Below are positions 26,701-34,875 of a stretch of DNA of 64,000 nucleotides, in pieces. Both the position numbers and the translations under genes were made by a program. Below the pieces are notes generated by a model. It did no database searches. It was not told the origin of the DNA and saw nothing but the letters and a program-made list of their open reading frames with translations. How positions within the stretch are numbered: position 1 is the stretch's first letter; the number at the start of each line of letters is the position of its first letter. Source of the DNA: CAZXYS01 sp964645005 (GTDB lineage Bacteria > Bacteroidota > Ignavibacteria > Kapaibacteriales > UBA2268); assembly GCA_964645005.1 (NCBI GenBank), contig CAZXYS010000004.1, forward strand, positions 1 to 64,000, given 5' to 3'.

Positions 26701-28646
26701 AAGAAAGAATCTATGGAACCGCAATAAAGAGACATATCGGAACTGCTGCTGATCTGCTGGATTTCGGGATGGTGAAGGTTGGAGAGCAGAAAGACATTAA
26801 AGATACTTTGATAAAAAGTATTTCCAACCAAACTATACGAATCGACTCAACTGTTATGCTGGGACCGGACAAAACACAATTTGAAATAATTGATGGCGGC
26901 GGCTCCTTCAATCTGAAACCTGGTGAAATAAGAGAGGTTGAAGTTAGGTTTGCTCCTAAGCGACAGGGAAGAACAAGCGGCAAAATAGCTTTCTATTACA
27001 ATGGTCCGGGTTCTCCGGCAACTGCCGCTTTATATGGTGAAGGTATCAAAGACGATGTTGTTTTTAAAATAACAGAGCCTTCATTTGAACATCTTATTTG
27101 TGAGTCTGAAACAACTGATACATTGAACATATCCAATACAGGTCAAGAGAAATTGATCATTTATGATGCTGATTTCAATGGACCTGAGGAAGCTTCATTT
27201 TCATTTGTCAATAACTTTGTACAAACCGAAATCCAAGCAGGAAAATCTCATGCGTTCAGGATTAAATTTGAGCCCATTAAGTTAGGAGCTAATTCCGCAA
27301 CCATATCCCTCCAAACAAACTCTCCCGATAGAATCCAATTTATTGATATATACGGAACCAAAGATTCAGTCGGTTTTGACACCGATATTGAAGAATTTGA
27401 TCTGGGATATACTTGTCCTGACGAATATTATAACAAAACAATTAAAATTATCAATACCGGCAGCCTTCAAAATGAAATTGAAATAACTCTACCGGAAGCA
27501 ATAAATAGTTCAGAAAGCTTAATCAATCTTAGTGTAGGAGACACTATTGATCAGGATTTAGAATTTGAATTTACCGAAATAGGTATTATTGGTAAGAAAA
27601 TAATTCTAACTGACACAAGATGTGGTTACAGTAAAGAAATATCGGTTATTGGCGAGGTAATTTTGCCGGATATAAGTTCTCATAATCTTGATATAAATGC
27701 CGAAATTGGTAAATACAGTGATAAAGAATTGAGAATCTATAATTCTTCTAAAATGCACGTGGAGATCATGGAGCCGGATATTCAACGTAATGAATTCAGT
27801 TTTCCGGATGATCCGTTTCCTTTGAGAATACCTCCTGACAGCTTCCAAACTATTACATTAAGATTCGCTCCAAACAGTAAGGGCACTATCACAGAAAATG
27901 TTGAGTTAACAGGGTTTCCATGTTCTGACACTGTAGAAATCTTATTGACAGGTTATTCTAAAGATCTAAACATTCACAGCATTATCTCTTTGCCAGATAC
28001 AAATGCTCAAATCGGTGAAATTGATTTTGAGCTGCCGTTGAAAGCTTTAGTCGAGATGAATGATGCTGTGGAAAGAGAGATTACTTTCGATGCTGAAATT
28101 CGCTTCAACAGCAATGCTTTTCTACCTAAATTACCTGATGCCGGTTATATTGAATCTAAAGAAAGAGTTGTCAACTTCACTGACAAACAGGTAACTTTGA
28201 GGAACGGTACAATTCTCCTTGGGAGCATAACCGGTGTTGTGCTTCATTCCGACAATTTTAACAATGAACTGAAAATAACCAATTTCGAATGGAGTGATAC
28301 CACAATTGAAACTGAAATCAATAACGGCTGGCTAAAACAAGAGGCTTGTGTTTTCGACCTTTCAAAAATGGAGGTATTTCAAAGAGCAGAGATGAGTGTA
28401 TCTCCAAATCCTGCTGACGGCTCAACTGAGATTGAAATAATTACCGGCGAGAAAGGTAATTATGAGTTGATCATCAGTTCCCTTGACGGTAAGAAATGTT
28501 ATTCGGAAAGCTGGAGACTTGAGCCGGGAAGTACGGTGGTATTACGGAAACAGATTGACCTTTCAACACTCTCCGACGGTTCCTACATTATAACGCTCAG
28601 AACACCATTAAAAGTTATGTCAAAGCCGCTGTATAAGTTTGAATAG
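23757..28646 (+). CDS. giant secreted mosaic protein: VWA, beta-propeller-like, HYDIN/ASH repeats, T9SS sorting region
   Basis: A 1629-residue exported protein. A signal peptide covers residues 1-20 (cleavage after FSQ). A von Willebrand A domain follows with an intact MIDAS, IDASGSMAG (Asp90, Ser92, Ser94). At about 400-465 is a PNGGET...VIKWEG Ig-like module. At about 480-870 are SBBP-type repeats of the form 'D..NS.ITGGY' and 'D..GN.YITGYF'. Several choice-of-anchor-D/HYDIN-like modules (about 890-1330) and a cohesin-like stretch come next. The C-terminal ~80 residues (VSPNPADGSTEIEI... to SLDGKKCY) look like a type A T9SS sorting domain. It is probably secreted and anchored at the cell surface, where VWA and propeller domains bind proteins or glycans. 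Confidence 0.8.
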   Translation: MKKFYTLLIIFVLCGSQVFSQRLIVYPPDISDYPTVRADFFLYNSDDKRITDLDKNDFKVYEDNQPQKITFLDCPHSGGKTPISSVLTIDASGSMAGKHITMAKAAARTWIANLPRDGSECAITSFNVLSEVRADFTFFKPVLYEAVDSIKADNATNYNGGFMQPNTGAISVASKGKNKRVIVFLTDGQASGETGKIIQKARNIDCAIFSVVIGNNISKMLKEVSIQTGGMYFDNVNNESVLTDIYKYIQEIARDLSPCKIEWLSESCLPTRTSTIIHQESGKMSNVTYEVSTDKLPYLSFSSNASLEFSGTELGSYEEKQIIITANVRPIEVYDIKSDNANFIITDHGGSPPEFEILPGESRTFTVRFTPVDSSVQYGKFTLVSNSCGKKDFHVYADYNDPYAERALKLIHPNGGETFIAGNDTVIKWEGISKNDTVSVSYSTNNGKTWLKLADKAAGYNYNWKKIPKVNSDSCLAKIRENKEYQSWTNIIGNNYFESIEGFDIDKDNNSFITGGYRFSLGFGNGKWILSPDSGSTYLAKFNSEGSCLWANNMDGPNIEIPVGVHVDKEGNSYVWGRTYDNMKLNDKNVISGNYLYLIKFSPAGDLIWHQTINDPWNNSISDVTTDNSGNVYITGYFKFNIKFADDFELIPSQNTDFTGYTAKYDKDGKFIDAVTLDYYDKNMKIRITPGENLILSWQENIIKLDSMLNKQWDYRIENPNFPESFGDVELDNTGNIFAAALTKVDSGKYINHLLKLSRNGDLIRNDTTPHFQIIYIDRIGNLYALANINDSLDMEFDPSIDTTGEYILKFNSLLEFQNAIYFGDNSPLEMYADDLNQIYIAGEFTKTDFGTGNTITSEGESDVFLKKLSDIQTQEDISDEVWSIVYPVVKTHAVDMGTVVEDDKKDSTVNDFIINTSNYPVILDSLSITGTDTQAFSIVSDIKDYRIEPHDSVKVTFCFNPKTVGGKIADIDIHLNTETKKERIYGTAIKRHIGTAADLLDFGMVKVGEQKDIKDTLIKSISNQTIRIDSTVMLGPDKTQFEIIDGGGSFNLKPGEIREVEVRFAPKRQGRTSGKIAFYYNGPGSPATAALYGEGIKDDVVFKITEPSFEHLICESETTDTLNISNTGQEKLIIYDADFNGPEEASFSFVNNFVQTEIQAGKSHAFRIKFEPIKLGANSATISLQTNSPDRIQFIDIYGTKDSVGFDTDIEEFDLGYTCPDEYYNKTIKIINTGSLQNEIEITLPEAINSSESLINLSVGDTIDQDLEFEFTEIGIIGKKIILTDTRCGYSKEISVIGEVILPDISSHNLDINAEIGKYSDKELRIYNSSKMHVEIMEPDIQRNEFSFPDDPFPLRIPPDSFQTITLRFAPNSKGTITENVELTGFPCSDTVEILLTGYSKDLNIHSIISLPDTNAQIGEIDFELPLKALVEMNDAVEREITFDAEIRFNSNAFLPKLPDAGYIESKERVVNFTDKQVTLRNGTILLGSITGVVLHSDNFNNELKITNFEWSDTTIETEINNGWLKQEACVFDLSKMEVFQRAEMSVSPNPADGSTEIEIITGEKGNYELIISSLDGKKCYSESWRLEPGSTVVLRKQIDLSTLSDGSYIITLRTPLKVMSKPLYKFE

Positions 28647-28708
28647 CATATAATCCCGGCTATTTCAATAGAACTCATTTATTTTACTAACATGATACAA
28701 ATCCATAA

Positions 28709-28796
28709 CTTAGAAGAACCGTCCCGTAAAGCTTTCAGCTTAACCCCCATCCTTAATAAGGATGGGAAAAGAAGGGGTGGTTAAGTTCTTAGAATT
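28709..28796. repeat. intergenic palindromic repeat A, copy 2
   Basis: The reverse complement of this block aligns with 2984-3069: AAGAACTTAACCACCCCTTC, a hairpin CCCATCCTTATTAAGGATGGG in the middle, then GAAAGCTTTACGGGACGGTTCTTCTAAG. As with copy 1, it lies between convergent genes (the giant protein and dsbD). The middle hairpin has compensatory differences (CCCTCC/GGAGGG in copy 1, CCCATCC/GGATGGG here), which suggests that base pairing is kept. Confidence 0.8.
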
Positions 28797-28916
28797 AAAC
28801 TATTTATTCTAATGCGAAATGCGGGCTGATACATAATAGCATAAGTTATTCTTTGCTATTATGTTCCAATATCAATAAAGTCAATCCTGTTTAGGCATGT
28901 ACCGCAACCTATCAAA

Positions 28917-30776
28917 TTACATGTTCTTTTCAGCTAATTTATTGTTCTTAACTCCTTTTTTAAGGAATTCTATAAATTTCTTTTCCGAATTTGTATATGA
29001 AGCAGTAGCTATTATTTCTTCGCTGGGTGTTACGATAGCATATAAAGGAATAGCTATGGAATTAAATTTCTCTTTCTGAAGATTTCTATTGCTGATATAA
29101 GGTTCCTTTCTAACGTCGGTGATAAGCTTGACTTTGACCATTTTGTCCATAAGATTACTAACCGAAGCTTTCGGAAACATGGTGTTTTCCATTTTCTTGC
29201 AGTTTGTACAGGTTTTCCCAGTAAAATCGATGAATACGTTTTTATTTTCTTCCTTTGCTATTTGCAGACCTTTTTTATAATTGGTTTCCCATGTTTCTTC
29301 AGGCTGATCAGTGGTTTTACCGGCAGCCATAGTTCTTTCCTGCTGTGGAATATATGTTTCGAGGAATCCCAGTCTGCCGCCAAACATACCCGAGAACAGA
29401 TAAAATGTGATAGTACCAAATATCAGCGCCAGTACAATTCTTGAAGTACCGATAGATTCTATTGGTGAGTCGTGATTTGTTCTGAAAACGCCAAGAATAT
29501 AAAGGGTCATCAGGAAAAAGCTCGCAACCCAAATTCCGAGGAACAGCCCTCGCGGCATTCCTACGTCCCATTGAAGCAGGGCGTTGTTAACGAAATAGAG
29601 AGTTGCTATCACCACGAAAAATCCAAGCACCACCTTGATATTATTCAGCCAGCCGCCGGATTTGGGCATAGATGACATCCACGATGGAAAAAGTGCTAAT
29701 AAAAAGAAGGGTGCTGCCAGCACTGCCGAAAATCCTGCCATACTTATAATCGGATAGAACCATTGTCCGCCTGCGGCAGAAATTAACGCTGCAGCTACAA
29801 GCGGTCCCGTACACGAAAATGAAGCAAGAGAGAATGTCAACCCCATCAGTATCACACTGAAGATGCCGCTTCCCTGCTGACTTTTAGCGTTTAATTTATT
29901 TAATAATTTTGGTGGTACCTGCAGCTCGAAAGCACCAAATAAGCTTAGCGCAAATACCATGAATATTGCAGAGATGGCGAGATATACCCAGGGATTCTTA
30001 GCAAAATCCTGAATTCCGCTGGCACCGAAAATCAATGAAAAGAGAAAACCAAGCAATGTGAAAGTAATGATTATACCTAAGGCATAGACAATAGCATCAC
30101 GCAAGCCCTTTCCTTTTGCCTGCTCGGTTCTTTTGGTAAAGAATGAAACAGTGATCGGGATCATCGGGAATACGCAGGGCATCAGCAATGCAAATGCTCC
30201 CATTGTCATTGAGAACCAAAGAAATGAGAAGAAACCTTCCTGCTGCTTTTTTTCGAATTCCGACATAGGTTCATCACCAGCCGCATATATTTCATGTTCC
30301 ACCGCTACGAAAAACGACAGCGGCGGCAGGCAGGAGCTAGTATCGCACTGCTGAATGTAGGCTTCAACCTTAGGAGTATCTTTCTTGAAATTTATTTTCT
30401 GTTTCGCCTTCACGGGTATAATGAAATCAACTTTTCCCGCGTAAGTCTCCACGTCCATTTCGAAGCCTTCGTCATACTTTGTTTTCGGCTTTGGCGCGAG
30501 AATGTCATCACTGTTAAATTCAAAATAATTAGTGTCAGGAACAATATCCAATGGTGTGGGACCAATACCCAGTTCATTAACCTGTTCTTTCATACTGTAG
30601 GAGTGCCAGTGCTCATCGAATTCCATAGTAAGTTTGATCTTCAGGTTATCGCCCTTATCCACTTTTAGTTTTGACGGTTTGGCGGTAAAATCAACATGCT
30701 TGTTTTCGTCAGCCAATGCTGTACCAGCAAATAAGAAGATGATTAGGAGTGAGTAAAAAATTCTCTGCAAATTCAT
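28917..30776 (-). CDS. dsbD: protein-disulfide reductase DsbD family
   Basis: A 619-residue protein. A signal peptide (residues 1-22) is followed by a periplasmic alpha-like domain with CDTSSC near residue 140. Eight transmembrane helices follow, with LLMPCVFPMIPIT and FSCTGPLVAAAL as the paired membrane cysteines. A C-terminal thioredoxin-like domain has the site FTGKTCTNCKKME. DsbD passes electrons from cytoplasmic thioredoxin to periplasmic proteins, for disulfide isomerisation and c-type cytochrome maturation. That fits the many multihaem proteins in this window. Domain order and length are standard. Confidence 0.9.
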   Translation of the reverse strand: MNLQRIFYSLLIIFLFAGTALADENKHVDFTAKPSKLKVDKGDNLKIKLTMEFDEHWHSYSMKEQVNELGIGPTPLDIVPDTNYFEFNSDDILAPKPKTKYDEGFEMDVETYAGKVDFIIPVKAKQKINFKKDTPKVEAYIQQCDTSSCLPPLSFFVAVEHEIYAAGDEPMSEFEKKQQEGFFSFLWFSMTMGAFALLMPCVFPMIPITVSFFTKRTEQAKGKGLRDAIVYALGIIITFTLLGFLFSLIFGASGIQDFAKNPWVYLAISAIFMVFALSLFGAFELQVPPKLLNKLNAKSQQGSGIFSVILMGLTFSLASFSCTGPLVAAALISAAGGQWFYPIISMAGFSAVLAAPFFLLALFPSWMSSMPKSGGWLNNIKVVLGFFVVIATLYFVNNALLQWDVGMPRGLFLGIWVASFFLMTLYILGVFRTNHDSPIESIGTSRIVLALIFGTITFYLFSGMFGGRLGFLETYIPQQERTMAAGKTTDQPEETWETNYKKGLQIAKEENKNVFIDFTGKTCTNCKKMENTMFPKASVSNLMDKMVKVKLITDVRKEPYISNRNLQKEKFNSIAIPLYAIVTPSEEIIATASYTNSEKKFIEFLKKGVKNNKLAEKNM

Positions 30777-30868
30777 TTTTCAATTCCGATACTATTTATT
30801 AATACATATAAATTACTATTGAGCAATATAGACGAATTATTTTATTAATAATTTACAGATACCAAGTG

Positions 30869-31022
30869 CTGACTCAAAAGTCGTTTTGTCAATCCTTCGA
30901 CTCAGCCCCGCTGAAGGGGGATTTCGCAGGCTCAACTCAGGATGACAAAAACGAGTGTTCATGGGGATGTTTAACTGAGCGTAGTCGAAGTGAGACTGCT
31001 TTTTCTTACTTTTGGGGCAGCC
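30869..31022. repeat. intergenic repeat B (GTCGAAG-type)
   Basis: Inverted words across about 150 bases: GTCAATCCTTCGACTCAGC on the left and ACTGAGCGTAGTCGAAGTGAG on the right, with an inner CAGCCCCGCTGAAGGGGG hairpin. This resembles the common dispersed sequence found between genes in many FCB genomes. It fills most of the gap between dsbD and hprK. A 78-codon open frame crosses it but is not a plausible gene. Confidence 0.55.
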
Positions 31023-31036
31023 TCTTAAAATTTATA

Positions 31037-32056
31037 TCACTCATTATCTGCCTGGAACCATCTGATAGCCCGTCTGTCGTCAAATTGAGACGAAGGACCT
31101 GACTTTTTATCGATTGATTCCTGCAATTTGTCAGACAGTATTTTGGCAGCGTTATAACCATAAGTTCGAAGCAGGTAGTTCAATGCAATAACCTCTGCTA
31201 TTACCGTTATATTCTTGCCAGGGAAGATTGGGAGTTTCACCGATTGAATGTCCACCCCAATAATGCTCACAGGTTCTTCTTCCAAGCCTGTACGGGTATA
31301 ATCGTTTGATTTCTTCCATTGCTCAAGCTCTATAATTATTTCCAGGCGCTTCTGAAAACGAATAGAGCGAATACCGAACATCTGACGCACATCAATAATG
31401 CCGAGACCACGTATCTCCATGAAATGCTGAATCATGCTTGTTCCGGTGCCCATAAGGACTGTACCGCGCTTTTTGGTAAGCATTACCACATCATCAGCTA
31501 CGAGTCTGTGACCACGTTCGACCAGATCAAGCGCTACCTCGCTCTTGCCTATACCGCTTTTACCAACGAATAGCATCCCAACGCCGTAGACATCGACAAA
31601 TGAACCGTGCATCACAGCCTGCGGCGCAAACTGATCATCCAGAAACTCCGAAAGCAGCGAAGATGCCTTGGTAGTCTCGAAAACAGTTGTAAACACAGCT
31701 ACTCTATTGTTCTTTGCAATTTCAAGCATTTCATCATCCAACTTATGATTATTGGTAAGGATAATGCAGGGTATGTCAAATTCACATAATTTTTTGAATG
31801 ATGCAAGTCTCTTATTCTTTGGCAATCCTGACAAATAATAGAACTCGGTATTGCCGAATACCTGTATCTGCTTATAATTAAACAGATCGACAAAACCTGC
31901 CAGAGCAAGTTGCGGTCGATAGAGATTTATCTCCCAGACATAATTATCCATGCCAATTTCTCCGGTCAACGGACGGAGTTTAGCCCACGACTCCATAAGG
32001 ACTTGAACTTTGATTTTTTCCTGAGCCAGTATCTGGATGTTATCTGAAATTTTCAT
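31037..32056 (-). CDS. hprK: HPr kinase/phosphorylase-like protein
   Basis: A 339-residue protein. The N-terminal domain is of the usual non-catalytic type. The C-terminal kinase domain has the P-loop GKSGIGKSEVALDLVERG, then HRLVADDVVML, and EIRGLGIIDVRQMFG, the HprK signature with the catalytic Asp pair. HprK phosphorylates HPr on serine, and in genomes without a full PTS it probably controls other processes. No ptsH lies in the window. The hpf gene lies about 200 bases upstream, transcribed the same way. Confidence 0.92.
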   Translation of the reverse strand: MKISDNIQILAQEKIKVQVLMESWAKLRPLTGEIGMDNYVWEINLYRPQLALAGFVDLFNYKQIQVFGNTEFYYLSGLPKNKRLASFKKLCEFDIPCIILTNNHKLDDEMLEIAKNNRVAVFTTVFETTKASSLLSEFLDDQFAPQAVMHGSFVDVYGVGMLFVGKSGIGKSEVALDLVERGHRLVADDVVMLTKKRGTVLMGTGTSMIQHFMEIRGLGIIDVRQMFGIRSIRFQKRLEIIIELEQWKKSNDYTRTGLEEEPVSIIGVDIQSVKLPIFPGKNITVIAEVIALNYLLRTYGYNAAKILSDKLQESIDKKSGPSSQFDDRRAIRWFQADNE

Positions 32057-32207
32057 AAGTTTCAGTTAGCAGTTATGATGAAATTATCTCTTTACAATGA
32101 TTAATTTACTAAAAAAATATTGCTTTGTGATATTTGCAAATATTTATCAAGGAATATAATTAATTTAATTTTCCGTGAAAAATTAAAAAATCTCTTTTTC
32201 AATATAT

Positions 32208-32238
32208 TCAAAAAAAAAGGGGCTGTTCAAGCCCCTTT
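32208..32238 (-). terminator. rho-independent terminator after hpf
   Basis: Stem GGGGC (32219-32223) with GCCCC (32231-32235), extended by A-T pairs. On the minus strand it reads GAAAGGGGCTTGAACAGCCCC followed by a run of eight T. It lies 25 bases after the hpf stop. Confidence 0.8.
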
Positions 32239-32262
32239 CATTATTACATTTATCCCGTCATT

Positions 32263-32550
32263 TTAGGAATTCTTGTTACGTTTGGTCTTCCATTTCTTTA
32301 GCTGTCGTACGATTTTATCGGCTGCCGTATTTAAAGATTTTCTAAAATCTTCGGAACTTTCACTTGCTACCAGTGACTTGCCGCGCACCCTGACCGTAAA
32401 TTCAACTTTCTTAGCTGCGTCATTCTCAAAGATTATATCTGTACTGGTGATCTGGTCATTGAATTTTTCAAATTTATTGGCGTGATCGACTGCTGCTTCC
32501 TGTAGGGCTGGGCTTGATTTCAAGTGTCTGAATGTAACGTTCGTAATCAT
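32263..32550 (-). CDS. hpf: ribosome hibernation-promoting factor (HPF/RaiA short form)
   Basis: A 95-residue protein of the short HPF type: FRHLKSSPALQEAAVDHANKF, then DIIFEND..KKVEFTVRVRGKSLVA and the FRKSLNTAADKIVRQLKKWK helix with a basic C-terminus. HPF binds the decoding region of the 30S subunit during starvation and promotes 70S inactivation or dimerisation. It has a clear Shine-Dalgarno upstream (AGAGAGG) and its own terminator downstream. It sits next to hprK, as in several bacterial lineages. Confidence 0.88.
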   Translation of the reverse strand: MITNVTFRHLKSSPALQEAAVDHANKFEKFNDQITSTDIIFENDAAKKVEFTVRVRGKSLVASESSEDFRKSLNTAADKIVRQLKKWKTKRNKNS

Positions 32551-32746
32551 AGCAACCTCTCTGATCGGTTCATAATTAGACTTTTAATTATTTAAATAAC
32601 GTGCGGTTTGACCGCTTTCTTCATTTACACCTCTTAAATAAGTTATACGGAATCTCAATTAATTTGTTTTAGCAAAGTTTTGATAGTTTGATTGCCGGTT
32701 TCTCCTTTCATAGAAATGTATTTTGAAATTATTGAGAATTTAATTA

Positions 32747-33535
32747 TTAGCTGCCGCTGATATTGAATGAAATACCAAGATTAAGATTCAGATAACCCGG
32801 CGCCATGAGGAATGAGTCATTCCAGCTTTCGGGCGTATCCTCGAATTTGTTTATCAAGCTTTTAAAAATCTCCACTTTTCGATGAGCGTAAGTAAAATTA
32901 ACTTCCAGTATAAGGCTCCCAAGGAACATATCATACTTGCGCTTATCGAAGCCCAATTCGACACCCGTATATATTCTGAAAGTGGGAACCACTGCCTGTT
33001 CATCGTAATATACACCGCCGTATTCGTTCTCCCTTTGCTCATTGACGGAAACGTTTTCTTCCCAGCGTATTTCGCTTAAAGTTATGCCCGCGCCAAACCC
33101 GACATAGGTTCTGAACTGATTCATGTTGAAAGGCAGATAGTCAAAAGTTGCCATTATCGGAATTGATTTAATCTTCAACTCATGATTAGAAAAGAAAATC
33201 GAATTTCCAAGGGTATCAACTTCCTGAATAGCTTCGGTTATCTCTGAATTAAAGTATCCGCCGGCGGCTCCTAATCGAAAATGCTCGTTGACTTCGATTT
33301 TTGTTCCTCCTCCAAGAAAGGGGGAATTTGAGAAGACCGTCTCTCTGCCGCCGAAGTAACCCTTATACTCCTGAAAAAAATTGTAAGCGGAGGTACCGTA
33401 AACAGTTCCTGCGCTAAAATATAAAATCGTATAGAAGCGATGTTTCTCGCTTTTTGCATCGCGCAATTGATTTCTCTGAGCGTTGCTTTCAACGCCGATT
33501 ATAAATATCAATATCAGCAGGAGTGTTTGTTTCAT
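32747..33535 (-). CDS. outer-membrane beta-barrel protein
   Basis: A 262-residue protein with a signal peptide (cleavage near SNAQ). The mature protein is a series of alternating strands ending in aromatic residues, for example YTILYFSAGTVYG, FRLGAAGGYF, TYVGFGAGITLSEIRW and FRIYTGVELGF. The C-terminus is a typical YLNLNLGISFNIS strand, as in PorT/OMP_b-brl type barrels. The barrel lies in the outer membrane. No ligand or enzymatic motif is visible. Confidence 0.7.
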   Translation of the reverse strand: MKQTLLLILIFIIGVESNAQRNQLRDAKSEKHRFYTILYFSAGTVYGTSAYNFFQEYKGYFGGRETVFSNSPFLGGGTKIEVNEHFRLGAAGGYFNSEITEAIQEVDTLGNSIFFSNHELKIKSIPIMATFDYLPFNMNQFRTYVGFGAGITLSEIRWEENVSVNEQRENEYGGVYYDEQAVVPTFRIYTGVELGFDKRKYDMFLGSLILEVNFTYAHRKVEIFKSLINKFEDTPESWNDSFLMAPGYLNLNLGISFNISGS

Positions 33536-33683
33536 TGTTTTTTTTACAGCTCTTTTGAGGTTTTACCTAGTATTTGTCAAAATTTAATTTTACTAAATGT
33601 AATAATAAAAATTTTTTAAACGTATGCAAGCTTTTTTTTAAAAATTTGAAAAAAATTTAAAATTATAGTATGATTCAGATATC

Positions 33684-34253
33684 TTATTTCCGGAAATGAC
33701 CTTCAAATCTGATGAAATCATTACAGGCAAATTCAATTCCGCCTTCGGTGATTTTCAGATTTTTAGTATTCGAACTTCTGATATCAATCTTGTCTGCCAT
33801 ATTCATTATTTCTTCGCATGAAAACAAATACCTGAATTGACTGTTGTTATCCATTTTCAAATTAAATTCGCTCTTTCCCTTATTCAGGAAAATAGTTTTG
33901 GATAAGACTATTTTTCCCTGCAGGTCTGTTAGAATAATCCTATCTTTTAGGCTCTTTTCCGAATTAACAATTACTCTGGCTGATGAACTCGCGGGATTGG
34001 GGTAAATCTTAATTCCTTTTTTTGATTTATTTCCAAAATGATTGATGCCTGATATAATCTTTGAGAGAGCCACCTTATTGGTATTAGTGACCTCAATTGT
34101 ACTTCCGTCATGCAGGTTTTTTCCTACCGGATGGTCAGGAATGATCTCTCCTTTTGTTTCATGGTCGATTGCTTTTATAGAGATTATTTGCGCATCAATT
34201 GAATTTATGAAAGCGAAGAATACCAATAAAACTATGTATATAAAATATTTCAT
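33684..34253 (-). CDS. secreted protein with a sorting-domain-like module
   Basis: A signal peptide at the N-terminus (FFAFINSIDA-Q). The ATG at 34253 has GGAG 6-9 bases before it, so I prefer it to the in-frame ATG at 34265. The middle carries KIYPNPASSSARVIV, followed by LTDLQGKIVLSK, which is the core of the type A T9SS sorting domain. Unlike a typical sorting domain it is followed by about 45 further residues (with a CEEIM and a FACNDF segment). It may therefore be an exported protein built from little more than this fold. Function unknown. Confidence 0.6.
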   Translation of the reverse strand: MKYFIYIVLLVFFAFINSIDAQIISIKAIDHETKGEIIPDHPVGKNLHDGSTIEVTNTNKVALSKIISGINHFGNKSKKGIKIYPNPASSSARVIVNSEKSLKDRIILTDLQGKIVLSKTIFLNKGKSEFNLKMDNNSQFRYLFSCEEIMNMADKIDIRSSNTKNLKITEGGIEFACNDFIRFEGHFRK

Positions 34254-34418
34254 GAATTTCTCCATATAAAATGTAATGATAGTATAATAAATATAATAAA
34301 TTTTACCTAAAATATGAATTATTTTTAAAGATTTTTAAATAAAGAACTGATTAAATGATCATATTGGTTTGTAATAAACCGAAATATTTCATTAGAGGTA
34401 ATTGAAAAGGCACTTGAA

Positions 34419-34524
34419 TGTCATTGCGAGCGCATCGAAGCAATCTCTTGAATTTCGGGATTGCTTCGCCGCCATGCCTTCGGCTTGATTTCCGCTTAGC
34501 CGCAACTTCGCTCCTCTCAATGAC
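34419..34524. repeat. intergenic repeat C (GTCATTGCGAG-type)
   Basis: Inverted arms GTCATTGCGAGCG...CGAAGCAATC and GATTGCTTCG...CTTCGCTCCTCTCAATGAC surround an AT-richer centre. It shares its plan and several words with 34768-34837 (below), so both belong to one family. It lies in the 622-base stretch 34254-34875, which holds no gene. Confidence 0.7.
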
Positions 34525-34767
34525 TCTCTGGTTAATGAATTTCATTAGTTAGTTGATTTCTATTGCAAAATAAAGGATAAATTAAAATCAATAAATTACT
34601 TATCTTAGAAAAGCCTGCGTTCTCGCTCTGTTTCACAGCGAATCAACAGGCATAAGCTCGCTCAAAAAGCCGGAAAAAGTATATCTGAACGATCCCAATT
34701 TGGATTTTTGGTTTTGATGTATTGAGTTACACTAAATATGGCAATAGAGTTGATGAAAACTTTGAAA

Positions 34768-34837
34768 GTCATTCTATGCGAAGAATCCGGTCTTGATAAG
34801 TCCCTGGATTCTTCGCCGCTTCGCTCCTCAGAATGAC
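34768..34837. repeat. intergenic repeat C, second form (GTCATTCTATGCGAAG)
   Basis: A palindrome: GTCATTCT.TGCGAAGAATCC on the left and GGATTCTTCGCCGCTTCGCTCCTCAGAATGAC on the right. It shares TTCGCCGC, TTCGCTCCTC and AATGAC with the repeat at 34419-34524, but is shorter. It is 39 bases from the end of the NrfD-cytochrome gene on the minus strand and could contribute to its 3' end formation. Confidence 0.7.
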
Positions 34838-34875
34838 GCGATTTTTCCAACTTTTAGAAAAAATTAAAAAATCTA

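Noticed and set aside
30866..31102. 78-codon plus-strand open frame between dsbD and hprK
   Set aside because: It runs through a palindromic repeat and into the antisense of hprK, so it is an artefact of the repeat composition.
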